A stretch of DNA of 64,000 nucleotides, from contig PVWP01000009.1 in NCBI GenBank assembly GCA_003003925.1, positions 88,831 through 152,830 of the forward strand, read 5' to 3'. Positions within the stretch are counted from its first letter, which is position 1. Each line of letters begins with the position of its first letter. Made by a program: the position numbers and the translations under genes. The notes under the pieces are model-generated. The model saw only the letters and a program-made list of their open reading frames with translations. It was not told the origin of the DNA and made no database searches. This document shows, one piece after another, positions 51,330-59,940 of this stretch. This DNA is from Aphanothece cf. minutissima CCALA 015. Its GTDB lineage: Bacteria > Cyanobacteriota > Cyanobacteriia > PCC-6307 > Cyanobiaceae.

Positions 51330-52409
51330 TCAGCGGGACTTGGAGAAGATCGAATCCCAGAGCCCTCCCTTGCCGAAGAAGCGTTTGTTGATGGTGTCCC
51401 AGCCGCCGAAGTCCCTGGCGGTGAACAGCTTCGAGACCGGAGCGAATCGGGATCTCGTCTCGGCCTTCACCTTGGCGTTGACGGGTCGGAATCCCTCCTC
51501 GGCAAAGGCCCGCTGGGCCGGTTCGCTGTACAGGTACCTGGCGAAAGCCTCGGCCACTCGGCGGGTTCCCTTGCGGTCCACGTTCCTGTCGACCACGGCG
51601 ATCGGCCCCTCGATCAGGATGTTGGTGGTGGGCACGATGTAGGGGGTTTTCCAGGTGCCGCTCTTCCTGGCCAGGATCGCCTCGTTCTCATAGTTCAGCA
51701 GCACATCACCCTGGTTGCGTTTGACGAACACGTCGGTCGCCTCGCGGGCATCCTTGGGCAGGGTGTCCACGTTGCGGTACACGTTGGTCACGAAGGCGCG
51801 GGCCTTGGCCTCATTGCCACCGGTCTCCGTCACCGAACCCCACAGGCCCAGGAAGTTCCAGCGGGCGCCGCCGGAGGTCTTGGGATTGGCGGTGATCACC
51901 TCCACGTTCTTGTTGTCGAGATCGTTCCAGGTGCGGATCTTCTTCGGGTTGCCGGGCCGCACGAAGAAGGCGACCACCGAGTTGGTGATGATGCTGTTGT
52001 TGGGGTTCTCCTTTTCCCAACCCGGACGGATCAGGCCCGCCTCCTCGAGCTTCAGGGTGTCGGCCGTCAGGGCCAGGCCCACCACATCCGCCGCCAGGCC
52101 GTCGATCACCGCCCGGGTCTGGGAGCCGGAGCCGCCGTAGCTGGTGCGAACGACGACGGTCTGGCCGGTCCGCTTCTTCCAGTCGGCCGTGAACCGGGGA
52201 ATGATCTTGTCGTAGGCCGCCTTGGTGACGGCATAGGACACGAGCAGCAGTTCCTGCCGTGGCGCCGGTTGCTGGGCCTGGGCATTCAGGGGCAGCAGGG
52301 TGCCGGAACCCCCCAGGGCGACGGCGACGGCCAGGGGGGCGGCCACCAGGCCGGGATGCCAGGGGCGGCGAGCGGCTGGCGGGACCGGCGAGGAGAAGGG
52401 ATGAAGCAC
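51330..52409 (-). CDS. sbpA: Sulfate ABC transporter substrate-binding protein (periplasmic)
   Basis: The 359-aa precursor has a signal peptide with AVAVALGGSGTLLPL and cleavage at NAQAQ near residue 46, with no lipobox. The mature part matches its neighbour closely: LLLVSYAVTKAAYDKIIPRF, TSYGGSGSQTRAVIDGLAAD, NPKTSGGARWNFLGLWGS and NQGDVLLNYENEAIL. It binds sulfate (or thiosulfate) for CysA/CysT/CysW encoded 2-5 kb away. The start is a GTG; there is no ATG at a suitable place. Gene duplication with different anchoring is notable. Confidence 0.92.
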   Translation of the reverse strand: MLHPFSSPVPPAARRPWHPGLVAAPLAVAVALGGSGTLLPLNAQAQQPAPRQELLLVSYAVTKAAYDKIIPRFTADWKKRTGQTVVVRTSYGGSGSQTRAVIDGLAADVVGLALTADTLKLEEAGLIRPGWEKENPNNSIITNSVVAFFVRPGNPKKIRTWNDLDNKNVEVITANPKTSGGARWNFLGLWGSVTETGGNEAKARAFVTNVYRNVDTLPKDAREATDVFVKRNQGDVLLNYENEAILARKSGTWKTPYIVPTTNILIEGPIAVVDRNVDRKGTRRVAEAFARYLYSEPAQRAFAEEGFRPVNAKVKAETRSRFAPVSKLFTARDFGGWDTINKRFFGKGGLWDSIFSKSR

Positions 52410-52553
52410 GGTTGTCCGATGGGTGAACTGGTGAAACCTATCCGTCGCGCCGCCGCGGCGATGTAGGGCGGATGACATCCCCCCGGTGCCTGGCCGTTGG
52501 CTGGTCCGGGGGTGGTGGCTGCCACAATCCCCGTAAGACAACCGTGGATTCCC

Positions 52554-52985
52554 TTGGCCTTCAGCGCGAAAACCGGATACGGCCTCGTCTCGCTCATGGA
52601 GCTGGCCGCCATCCATTCCCGCGGCGGCGTGCTGCAGGTGGCGGAGATCGCCCAGCGCCAGGGCATCCCTGACCGCTACCTGGAGCAGATGCTCGCCAGC
52701 CTGCGCCGGGGCCAGATCCTGCGCAGCATCCGCGGGCCGAAGGGGGGCTACCAGCTGGCCCGGCCGCCGGCCGAGATCCGTGTCGATGACATCGTCAGTT
52801 GTCTGGAGGGGGATGTCTCGCCCCGCGCCGGCGGCGAGGGCGCCACCCCGGAATTCGAGGTGCTGGGCCGGCTGGAGGAACGGCTCGAAGAGGCGCGGCG
52901 CGCCATCCTCTCGGGCACCACCCTGCAGGACCTGCTGGATCAGCGGGATCACCTGGCCCAGGCCCAGGCGATGTACTTCATCTGA
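52554..52985 (+). CDS. Rrf2-family transcriptional regulator
   Basis: This 143-aa regulator starts FSAKTGYGLVSLMELAAIH with the typical Rrf2 winged-helix: VLQVAEIAQRQGIPDRYLEQ and LRRGQILRSIRGPKGGYQLA. Only one cysteine is present (VSCLEG), so an IscR-type Fe-S cluster is unlikely; the form is closer to CymR, which controls cysteine and sulfur genes. It is divergent from the sulfate-binding protein genes, so control of sulfate uptake is a fair inference. The start is TTG. Confidence 0.85.
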   Translation: MAFSAKTGYGLVSLMELAAIHSRGGVLQVAEIAQRQGIPDRYLEQMLASLRRGQILRSIRGPKGGYQLARPPAEIRVDDIVSCLEGDVSPRAGGEGATPEFEVLGRLEERLEEARRAILSGTTLQDLLDQRDHLAQAQAMYFI

Positions 52986-53034
52986 GCGGACCGGCCCCGA
53001 ATCCGGCCGGACCGCGCCGGACCGTTAAATAGAC

Positions 53035-53056
53035 CACATTGCCGATGGGGAATGTG
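53035..53056 (+). promoter_or_regulatory. Palindromic operator candidate upstream of the CysR-like gene
   Basis: CACATT and AATGTG form a perfect 6-bp inverted repeat with a 10-nt centre, in a spacing typical for Crp/FNR dimers (22 bp in total). It lies about 130 nt before a Crp-family regulator gene. Autoregulation or sulfur control is possible. Confidence 0.5.
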
Positions 53057-53182
53057 AGGTATGGTTCTGGGGTCCCCGCAGGCTCCCCATGTGCTGTTGT
53101 CGGCGAATGCCTGTCGCCAGCCGAACGCTGGCTGTCCGCCCTGCCCTGAACCCCCCGATCCCATCGCTTTCCGCCTGCGGCC

Positions 53183-53734
53183 ATGACCACCTCACGCACG
53201 CCCCAGACCCTCCGCCTCACGCTCCTGCCCCATGACGTCCTGCCCGACGGACTGCATTGGAAGATCCAGGACGGCTACATCCGCACCGCCTCCCACGACG
53301 AGGAGGGCGAATCCTTCACCCTCGGCCTCTGGGGCCCGGGTGACTGGGTGACCAACGCCTACTCCACCCTGCGTCCGGTGGAGATCCAGTGCCTCTCCAC
53401 GGTGGTGGTGGAGCAGGGCCATCCCAGCGAGGCCGAGATCCTGGCCTTCCTGCATCACCAGATCCGCAACACCGAAGAGCTGTTCGAGATCAACCGGGTC
53501 CGCGGCGCCGACTCACGGCTGCTGCGGCTGCTGCGCTGGATCGGCATCCGCTTCGGGCAGGTGAGCAGCCGCGGCTACCGCCTCTCCCTGCGGGACATGA
53601 ACCTCACCCATCAGGCCCTGGCGGAGATCTGCGGCCTCACCCGGGTGACGGTCACCAAGACCCTCAACCATTTCAAGCGCCTCGGTCTGCTGCATCAGGT
53701 GAGCGACACCGACCTGATGGTCAGCATCCCCTGA
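53183..53734 (+). CDS. cysR: Crp/FNR-family regulator, CysR-like
   Basis: This 183-aa protein has a reduced cyclic-nucleotide-like beta barrel (GESFTLGLWGPGDWVTNAYS), a dimer helix with FLHHQIRNTEELFEINRVRG, and a C-terminal winged helix (LTHQALAEICGLTRVTVTKT). It is shorter than NtcA and lacks NtcA's typical N terminus. In Synechococcus the Crp-family CysR activates sulfate transport genes; location between two sulfate-binding genes and cysA/cysTW supports that assignment. Confidence 0.82.
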   Translation: MTTSRTPQTLRLTLLPHDVLPDGLHWKIQDGYIRTASHDEEGESFTLGLWGPGDWVTNAYSTLRPVEIQCLSTVVVEQGHPSEAEILAFLHHQIRNTEELFEINRVRGADSRLLRLLRWIGIRFGQVSSRGYRLSLRDMNLTHQALAEICGLTRVTVTKTLNHFKRLGLLHQVSDTDLMVSIP

Positions 53735-53839
53735 GGGCGCCGACGCGTTTCAGCGCCCCATTCTCAGCGCCGAATTCTCGGCGCCCCATTTTCAGCGTCT
53801 TTTCTGTTCATCAACACCCACGCATCAACAATCACCGTC

Positions 53840-54031
53840 ATGGCCGCCCAGTACTTCCGCTCCAGGCTCAATGAGCCCCAGCCCCAGCGCTTCACCCTCG
53901 TCTTCCGCAACGGTGAGTTGCTGCGCCACCAGGATCCCCTGGCCGTGGCCCAGTACCTCGCCGATGCTCGTCTGGCGGAGGTTCATTCCGAACTTCCGCG
54001 GCGCCGTGCCGCCACTGCGGTGAGCGACTGA
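53840..54031 (+). CDS. Small conserved-looking protein next to cysA
   Basis: The 63-aa frame (MAAQYFRSRLNEPQPQRFTL and so on) has no membrane helix and reads like a small cytoplasmic protein with a central RNGELLRHQDPLAVAQYLAD helix. I recall similar proteins in picocyanobacteria but know no function. Its stop and the cysA stop on the other strand abut to form TGATCA. Confidence 0.6.
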   Translation: MAAQYFRSRLNEPQPQRFTLVFRNGELLRHQDPLAVAQYLADARLAEVHSELPRRRAATAVSD

Positions 54032-55054
54032 TCAGATCGAGTAGTCCGGCTGGAAGGCGTGGGCCTGGCGGCTGATCACATGCAGTCGGTCGCCGGGCTT
54101 GAGGTTGGCGTAGTCCACCTCTTCCCGGGGGAACTGGGCCACCACCACTTCTTCTGAGTCGAGCACCAGTTCCGCCTGCAGGTCGCGGCCCATGTGGGTG
54201 AGGCGCCGCAGGCGGGCCGGCACCGTGCCCGGCTGGGGGGTGGAATGCACCTGCACATGGTGGGGGCGCACGAAGATCCGGCCCTCCGCCGGCAGCGGCG
54301 GGACCGCATCGCGCCGCACGGGCAGGGAACCGCTGGGAAGCTCGTTGACCGCGCCCACGAAGCTCATCACGAACGGGGAGGCGGGATGGTCGTAGATCTC
54401 CGCCGGGGAACCGATCTGCTCCACCCGGCCTTCGTTCATGACCACGATCCGATCGGCCACCTCCATGGCCTCCTCCTGGTCGTGGGTGACGATCACGGTG
54501 GTGACGTGCATCTCGTCGTGGAGATTGCGCAGCCAGGCCCGCAGTTCCTTGCGCACCTTGGCATCGAGGGCGCTGAAGGGTTCATCCAGCAGCAGCACCC
54601 GGGGCTGCACCGCCAGGGCGCGCGCCAGGGCCACCCGCTGGCGCTGTCCGCCGGACAGCTGGGAGGGGTAGCGGTTGCCGTAGCCCCGCAGGTGCACGAG
54701 GTCGAGCAGCTCGTCGACCCGCCGGCGGATCGCCTCGGGCTTCCAGCGGCGCAGTTCGAGCCCGAAGCCCACGTTGCGACGCACGTTGCGGTGCTTGAAC
54801 AGGGCGAAATGCTGGAAGACGAAGCCCACCTGGCGCTCCTGCACCGACCGCTCGGTCGCCTCCTCGCCGGTGATCCAGATGCGGCCCGCATCGGCCTCCT
54901 CAAGCCCGGCGATCAGTCGCAGCAGGGTGCTCTTGCCCGACCCGGAGGGTCCGAGCAGGGCCACCAGGGAGCCGGTTTCCACGTCGACGCTGACGTCGTC
55001 CACGGCGCGGAAGTCGCCGAAGCTCTTGCTGACGTTGGCGACGCGGATGCCCAT
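54032..55054 (-). CDS. cysA: Sulfate/thiosulfate ABC transporter ATP-binding protein CysA
   Basis: This 340-aa ATPase has Walker [30 protein letters not shown] (Q-loop), signature [15 protein letters not shown], Walker [12 protein letters not shown] and switch [14 protein letters not shown]. The C-terminal 100 residues form the TOBE/CysA regulatory domain ([11 protein letters not shown]). It is divergent from cysT, so a 130-nt region serves both promoters. Confidence 0.94.
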   Translation of the reverse strand: MGIRVANVSKSFGDFRAVDDVSVDVETGSLVALLGPSGSGKSTLLRLIAGLEEADAGRIWITGEEATERSVQERQVGFVFQHFALFKHRNVRRNVGFGLELRRWKPEAIRRRVDELLDLVHLRGYGNRYPSQLSGGQRQRVALARALAVQPRVLLLDEPFSALDAKVRKELRAWLRNLHDEMHVTTVIVTHDQEEAMEVADRIVVMNEGRVEQIGSPAEIYDHPASPFVMSFVGAVNELPSGSLPVRRDAVPPLPAEGRIFVRPHHVQVHSTPQPGTVPARLRRLTHMGRDLQAELVLDSEEVVVAQFPREEVDYANLKPGDRLHVISRQAHAFQPDYSI

Positions 55055-55187
55055 GGAAACGGCCTGGGTGGCAGGGAGAATCTGACTATACCGGTAAGCG
55101 CACCGCCAAACCGTCCTTTAGTCTGACGCGGTCGTCGCGCCCAGCGCCGTCCGGCTCCACCCCTGCGCTCCCCGTCCCCCTGTCCTG

Positions 55188-56039
55188 ATGACCCCCGCCC
55201 TCCTGCGTCGCTGGCGTCCGCCGGCCCTGGCCCTGCCCAGCTGGCCCTGGCGCATCACCTGGACCTACCTGGGCCTGATCCTGTTCCTGCCCCTGGGGGC
55301 CATGCTGCTCAGGGCCGCCGAGGTGGGACCTGCCGGGTTCTGGGAGATGGCCACCACACCGGAGGCCATCGCCACCTACAAGGTCAGCTTCGGCCTGGCC
55401 CTGGTGGCCAGCCTGATCAACGGCGTCTTCGGGCTGGTGGTGGCCTGGGCGCTGGTGCGCTGCCGCTTTCCGGGCCAGCGTCTGCTCGATGCCCTGATCG
55501 ATCTCCCCTTCGCCCTGCCCACCGCCGTCGCCGGCCTGGCTCTCACGGCGGTGTACAGCACCAACGGCTGGCTGGGCCAGCCGCTCCACGAGGCCTTCGG
55601 GCTCAAGGTGGCCTTCGCCGCCCCGGGGGTGACCGTGGCGATGGTGTTCATCTCCCTGCCCTTCGTGGTGCGCACCGTGGAGCCCGTGCTGCGCTCCCTC
55701 GAAAAGGAGCAGGAGGAGGCCTCCTGGTGCCTGGGGGCCACGCCGCTCCAGACCACCCTTCGGGTGGTGCTGCCCCAGCTTCTGCCGGCGATCCTCGGCG
55801 GGGTGGCCCAGGGCTACAGCCGGGCCGTGGGGGAGTACGGCTCGGTGGTGATGATCTCCAGCAACGTGCCGTTCCGGGATCTGATCACCCCCACCCTGAT
55901 CATCCAGAAGCTGGAGCAATACGACTTCGATGCCGCCACCGTGATCGGCGCGGTGATGCTGATCTTCTCCCTGCTGAGCCTGCTCGTCATCAACCTGCTG
56001 CAGGTGTGGGGCCAGCGCTACCAGGGCGATGGGGCCTGA
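55188..56039 (+). CDS. cysT: Sulfate ABC transporter permease CysT (CysU)
   Basis: The 283-aa permease has six or more membrane helices with the sulfate family segments LPFALPTAVAGLALTAVYST and the ATPase-contact loop EEASWCLGATPLQTTLRVVL (EAA motif), ending with YSRAVGEYGSVVMISSNVP. With CysW and CysA it moves sulfate across the plasma membrane. Confidence 0.94.
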   Translation: MTPALLRRWRPPALALPSWPWRITWTYLGLILFLPLGAMLLRAAEVGPAGFWEMATTPEAIATYKVSFGLALVASLINGVFGLVVAWALVRCRFPGQRLLDALIDLPFALPTAVAGLALTAVYSTNGWLGQPLHEAFGLKVAFAAPGVTVAMVFISLPFVVRTVEPVLRSLEKEQEEASWCLGATPLQTTLRVVLPQLLPAILGGVAQGYSRAVGEYGSVVMISSNVPFRDLITPTLIIQKLEQYDFDAATVIGAVMLIFSLLSLLVINLLQVWGQRYQGDGA

Positions 56040-56123
56040 TCCTGCCGCCCGTCCCGCCGCCCCCTGCCTCGGCCATCTCCCCCTCTCCTGTCCGTCTTTC
56101 GTTCCCGCCGTCGGCTGTCCGCC

Positions 56124-57023
56124 ATGACCATCGTCGTTCCCACCCTGGAGACCCCCGCCGCCGCCCAGGCTCCACGTCCGAAGTCCCGCCGGCTCGGCCC
56201 TGATCCGGGAGCGATCCTGATTCCCCTGATCGCCTGCGTCTACGTGGGGGTGGTGATCCTGCTGCCGGCACTGAGCGTGGTGGCCTCCGCCTTCGCCAAG
56301 GGGCTGGGCCCCTTCCTGGAGAACTTCCAGTCCCACGAACTGATCTCAGCCCTGCGCCTCACCCTGTTCGCCACCGCCGTGGCGGTGCCCTGCAACGTCA
56401 TCTTCGGCCTGGCCGCGGCCACCGCCATCGCCCGCCGCCAGTTCCGGGGCAAGGCCCTGCTGCTCAGCGTCATCGACCTGCCCTTCTCGATCTCACCGGT
56501 GGTGGTGGGTCTGATGCTGGTGCTGCTCTACAGCCCCACCCATGGCCTGCTGGGGGGTGTCATCGAGAGCCTGGGCTGGAAGATCATCTTCTCCTGGCCC
56601 GGCATCGTGCTGGCCACGATCATCGTCACCTTCCCCTTCATGGCCCGGGAGGTGATTCCCCTGCTGGAGGAGGAGGGCTGGGAGCAGGAGGAGGCCGCCC
56701 GCACCCTGGGGGCCACCAACTGGCAGGTGTTCTGGAAGGTGACCCTCCCCTCGGTGCGCTGGGCCGCGCTCTACGGCCTGATCCTCACCACGGCCCGGGC
56801 CCTGGGTGAATTCGGCGCCGTCGCGGTGGTCAGCGGCAACATCGAGGGCCTCACCCAGACCCTGCCGCTGTTCGTCGAGGACGCCTACAAGAACTACCAG
56901 ACCGAGCTGGCCTTCGGGGCGGCGATGGTGCTGGGGGGCGTGGCGATCGTGTCGCTGCTGCTCAAGCTCCTGGTGGAGCAGCTGCTGGAGCAGGACAAGC
57001 GGGCGGCCAGGACCGAGCCCTGA
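56124..57023 (+). CDS. cysW: Sulfate ABC transporter permease CysW
   Basis: The 299-aa permease has an N-terminal proline-rich lead, then helices including DLPFSISPVVVGLMLVLLYS, the EAA loop EEAARTLGATNWQVFWKVTL and LTTARALGEFGAVAVVSGNI. It follows cysT by 84 nt in the same direction and should form the heterodimeric channel with it. Confidence 0.94.
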   Translation: MTIVVPTLETPAAAQAPRPKSRRLGPDPGAILIPLIACVYVGVVILLPALSVVASAFAKGLGPFLENFQSHELISALRLTLFATAVAVPCNVIFGLAAATAIARRQFRGKALLLSVIDLPFSISPVVVGLMLVLLYSPTHGLLGGVIESLGWKIIFSWPGIVLATIIVTFPFMAREVIPLLEEEGWEQEEAARTLGATNWQVFWKVTLPSVRWAALYGLILTTARALGEFGAVAVVSGNIEGLTQTLPLFVEDAYKNYQTELAFGAAMVLGGVAIVSLLLKLLVEQLLEQDKRAARTEP

Positions 57024-57094
57024 GCCCCACCGGCCTGATTCGGGCGGGGCACGGGACGGTTCCCTAGCGTTCGCGTCGGCAGGGAGCAACAGCC

Positions 57095-57913
57095 ATGGGG
57101 CCTTGGCAGGCGTTTCTGGAGGCCCCCGCCTTCTGCATCAATCTGGAGCGCCGTCCCGATCGCCGCGACGGGCTGCTCCAGCGCTTGGGTGAGGCGGGAT
57201 TCCCGCGGGTCTCGATCTGGCCCGCCGTGGATGCCCGATCGGAGGATCTGGAGCCCCTGTTCGAGCGCCATGGCCTGGGCAGGCCGATCGACGTCGATCG
57301 CTTCACGGCCCGCCGCGGCTCCCAGGGGTCTTTGCTCTCCCACCTGGGCCTGCTGGCCCATGCCATCGAGCGGGATCTGCCGCTGGTGCACATCTTCGAG
57401 GACGATGTGTTCTTTCCGCCCATCTGGACGAGCCATGCTGAGGCCTTCCATGACGCCACCCCTGCCGACTGGGACCTGCTGTTTCTCGGTTCCCAGATCC
57501 TCTACAAGCATCTGCCCACCCCCAGTGTCTTTCGCTTCCTCGATCGCCATCCCCGCCTCAGGTCGCTCTCCCGCCGTGTGATCTCCAGGCCGATGCCGAT
57601 CCTCCAGGACATCGTGACCTGCCCGCTGTACTGCACCCATGCCTATTCCCTCACCCAGGCCGGATGCCGCCGGCTCTATGGCTGGCTCACCGGTCAGCCG
57701 GTGGTTTATGGGTATGACTACATGATCTGCGACGGGATGCGTCAATCCCCCCGGGTCAGTTCCTTTCCTTTGAAGTGGTATGCCTGGAACAGCCTGCGGC
57801 TGTGTCCCGATCCGGCCGGCCGGGGCAGCGATCCCGCCATCATTCAGCGCAATCGGGGGCTGGTGTTCCAGCTGGAGGAGGACGGACTGGGTGTGGTCGG
57901 CGACAAGCTATGA
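57095..57913 (+). CDS. Glycosyltransferase family 25 (LPS/surface glycan) protein
   Basis: This 272-aa protein starts FCINLERRPDRRDGLLQRLG, the GT25 donor-site opening, followed by SLLSHLGLLAHAIERDLPLV and the DxD-like HIFEDDVFFPP at about residue 103. Later TCPLYCTHAYSLTQAGCR is typical as well. It likely adds galactose or a similar sugar to surface polysaccharide. It converges on the UDP-galactopyranose mutase gene with 6 nt overlap; the two may serve the same glycan. Acceptor and sugar are not readable. Confidence 0.88.
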   Translation: MGPWQAFLEAPAFCINLERRPDRRDGLLQRLGEAGFPRVSIWPAVDARSEDLEPLFERHGLGRPIDVDRFTARRGSQGSLLSHLGLLAHAIERDLPLVHIFEDDVFFPPIWTSHAEAFHDATPADWDLLFLGSQILYKHLPTPSVFRFLDRHPRLRSLSRRVISRPMPILQDIVTCPLYCTHAYSLTQAGCRRLYGWLTGQPVVYGYDYMICDGMRQSPRVSSFPLKWYAWNSLRLCPDPAGRGSDPAIIQRNRGLVFQLEEDGLGVVGDKL

Positions 57914-59068
57914 GAGGCTGAGGCGAAAGGCGTCGGGGAAGGTGGGCCTGGGCTCCCCTGAAGCGATCGCGGCGATGAATTCCCGTGCCAGGGAGAGCGA
58001 TTCGGCGATCACCTGGTGCATGTCCATGTACTTGTAGAGCCCCAGCCGGCCCAGAAAGCTGGTCCTTTCCGTCTGCAGGCAATCGCCCAGGTAGCCATGC
58101 AGCAAGGCCTTGTCGGCCGCCAGGCGCTTGGGGTAGTAGGGCTCATCCTCGGTGCCCGTTTCCTTGCTGTATTCGGTGAACACGATCGTTTTCTCGTGCT
58201 GCTTCCAGTATTCGTAATGCTTGTGCTCCCTGCGGCGAGTGAAGGTCACATCCAGGGAGGGAAAGTTGATGCCTGGATGGCCCAGGGCATCCCCGGTTTC
58301 GATCTGCCGTTCCCAGAACACCGTGCGATAGCCAAGCCGCCCGCGTCGGTGGCCGAAGAAGCCATCGAGGGGGCCTGAGTAGAAGACATGGTCATAGGCC
58401 TGGCCATCGGAGGGTTGCCAGCGGTGGTTGAGGGTCAGGGAGATGCGCGGATGGTCGAGCAGCCGCTCGAAGATGGCGGTGTAGCCATCTCTGGGAATGC
58501 CCTGATAGATCGAAGAGTAATAGTTGTCGTTGTAGTTGAAGCGCAACGGCAATCGCTTCAACACGGAGGCCGGGATCTGCTCAGGCTCGCAGCCCCAGTG
58601 TTTTTTCGTGTAGCCATGGAAGAACGCCCGGTAAAGCTCATCGCCCATGAAGTGCAGTGCCTGCTCTTCGAAGTTCCGGGGCTGCTCGATGTCATGGCGC
58701 CGGATGGAGTCGACAAACTGCCGGGCTTCTGATGGCGAGAACTTCTTGCCGAAATATTGGTTGATGGTATGCAGGTTGACGGGCAGGCTGAAGATGCCCT
58801 TGTCGATACTGGCCTTGGGACGGTTGATGAACGGCATCATCTCCGTGAAGCGTTGCACGTAGTTCCATACCTGCCGATCGCTGGTGTGAAAGATGTGGGC
58901 TCCGTAGGTATGCACGGTGATGCCGGTCTCCGGTTCCCTGTGCGTGTGGCAGTTGCCGCCGATGTGATCCCTGGCATCGATCACATCGATGGAGTGGTCG
59001 GTGTGATCGGCAAGCTCCCTGGCCAGCACGGCACCGGCGAAGCCGGATCCAACGACAAGAAAGCGCAT
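57908..59068 (-). CDS. glf: UDP-galactopyranose mutase
   Basis: This 386-aa flavoenzyme opens with MRFLVVGSGFAGAVLARELA (FAD fold) and has HTYGAHIFHTSDRQVWNYV, INRPKASIDKG and RLPLRFNYNDNYYSSIYQ, all typical for Glf; FTEYSKETGTEDEPYYP closes the substrate pocket. It converts UDP-galactopyranose to UDP-galactofuranose, a donor for cell-surface galactofuranose. Full length. Confidence 0.94.
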   Translation of the reverse strand: MRFLVVGSGFAGAVLARELADHTDHSIDVIDARDHIGGNCHTHREPETGITVHTYGAHIFHTSDRQVWNYVQRFTEMMPFINRPKASIDKGIFSLPVNLHTINQYFGKKFSPSEARQFVDSIRRHDIEQPRNFEEQALHFMGDELYRAFFHGYTKKHWGCEPEQIPASVLKRLPLRFNYNDNYYSSIYQGIPRDGYTAIFERLLDHPRISLTLNHRWQPSDGQAYDHVFYSGPLDGFFGHRRGRLGYRTVFWERQIETGDALGHPGINFPSLDVTFTRRREHKHYEYWKQHEKTIVFTEYSKETGTEDEPYYPKRLAADKALLHGYLGDCLQTERTSFLGRLGLYKYMDMHQVIAESLSLAREFIAAIASGEPRPTFPDAFRLSLS

Positions 59069-59089
59069 GACGGCAACGCTGCGAATTGA

Positions 59090-59878
59090 TCAGAAAAGGA
59101 TGCGATCGGGGAGTCTCGATTCGATGAAATCTCGGTAGTCGTCCAGCCGGGTTTCGGGTCTGATGTCGATGGATTTGGAGGCCGTGTCGTAGTGGCGGAA
59201 GCGCTTCATGATGCCGTTGAAGTGCTGTTCATCGCTGGCATCCATGTAGTCGATGGGGTTGGTGTCCTTGAGGCCGTGGTAGCGGATCGTCCAGCTGAGA
59301 TGGGGCGGCAGAAAGGAGCGGAACCGCAGGTAGCCGAATTCGCAGTGGTTCCACTGGCAGATGTGCTGGTCGAGGCCGGTCCTGGCCCTGGGCGTGAGGA
59401 TGGCATTGGTGCCCACCACGTTGGCCGGGTCTTCACCGGTGAGCAGCAGCAGCTTGCCGAGGTCGTGCAGGAAGGCCAGCAGCAGCAGATCGTCGTCGAG
59501 CACGCCGTCGCCGACCATCGCCTCGATCACCTGCAGGCTGTGGGTCAGCTGGCTGGCGCAGCCCAGGCGGTTGTCGGTGGGATCCAGGCACTCCCCCAGC
59601 ATCCGGAACAGATCCATCGGCCGGAGGCTGCCGAGGACCGGTGACCGATACCGGTCGTTGAGGGCCTCCACATCGGCGATCGTCTGCTGGTCATGGCGAT
59701 CCAGGATCTGCCGCTGCAGGGTCCGCTGGCGCTCGGCGGCCCGGTGGGCGGGCGAGTCGGGGGGATCGAGCTTCACGAGGCCGAGGCCCGCTGCGGCCAG
59801 CCCCTTCTCCAGCCCGCGCCGGGCCCGTCCCTTGAGCCTGGGCACCAGGTGACTGGGCAGCAGGTGGCCGGGCAGCAC
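59090..59878 (-). CDS. HD-domain protein similar to myo-inositol oxygenase
   Basis: The 262-aa product (GTG 59878; 59911 TTG and 59845 GTG are alternatives) has a diiron HD pattern close to MIOX: CASQLTHSLQVIEAM, LLLAFLHDLGKLLLLTG, VVGTNAILTP, WNHCEFGYLRF and WTIRYHGLKD. MIOX cleaves myo-inositol to glucuronate with O2; several cyanobacteria have distant homologues with untested activity. The first 30-40 residues are Leu/His/Pro-rich and uncertain. It is 21 nt downstream of glf on the same strand. Confidence 0.75.
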   Translation of the reverse strand: MLPGHLLPSHLVPRLKGRARRGLEKGLAAAGLGLVKLDPPDSPAHRAAERQRTLQRQILDRHDQQTIADVEALNDRYRSPVLGSLRPMDLFRMLGECLDPTDNRLGCASQLTHSLQVIEAMVGDGVLDDDLLLLAFLHDLGKLLLLTGEDPANVVGTNAILTPRARTGLDQHICQWNHCEFGYLRFRSFLPPHLSWTIRYHGLKDTNPIDYMDASDEQHFNGIMKRFRHYDTASKSIDIRPETRLDDYRDFIESRLPDRILF

Positions 59879-59940
59879 GTGGCTGGGCAGCAGTGAAGGC
59901 GAGAACCGCAAGGCGTCCGTCGCCGAAGGCTGGGGCCAGC

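Noticed and set aside
51228-55096. A shared ACCGGTA upstream of the sulfate-binding lipoprotein gene (51228) and of cysA/cysT (55090)
   Set aside because: Seven bases in GC-rich DNA occur by chance too often, and the site is absent before the second binding-protein gene.
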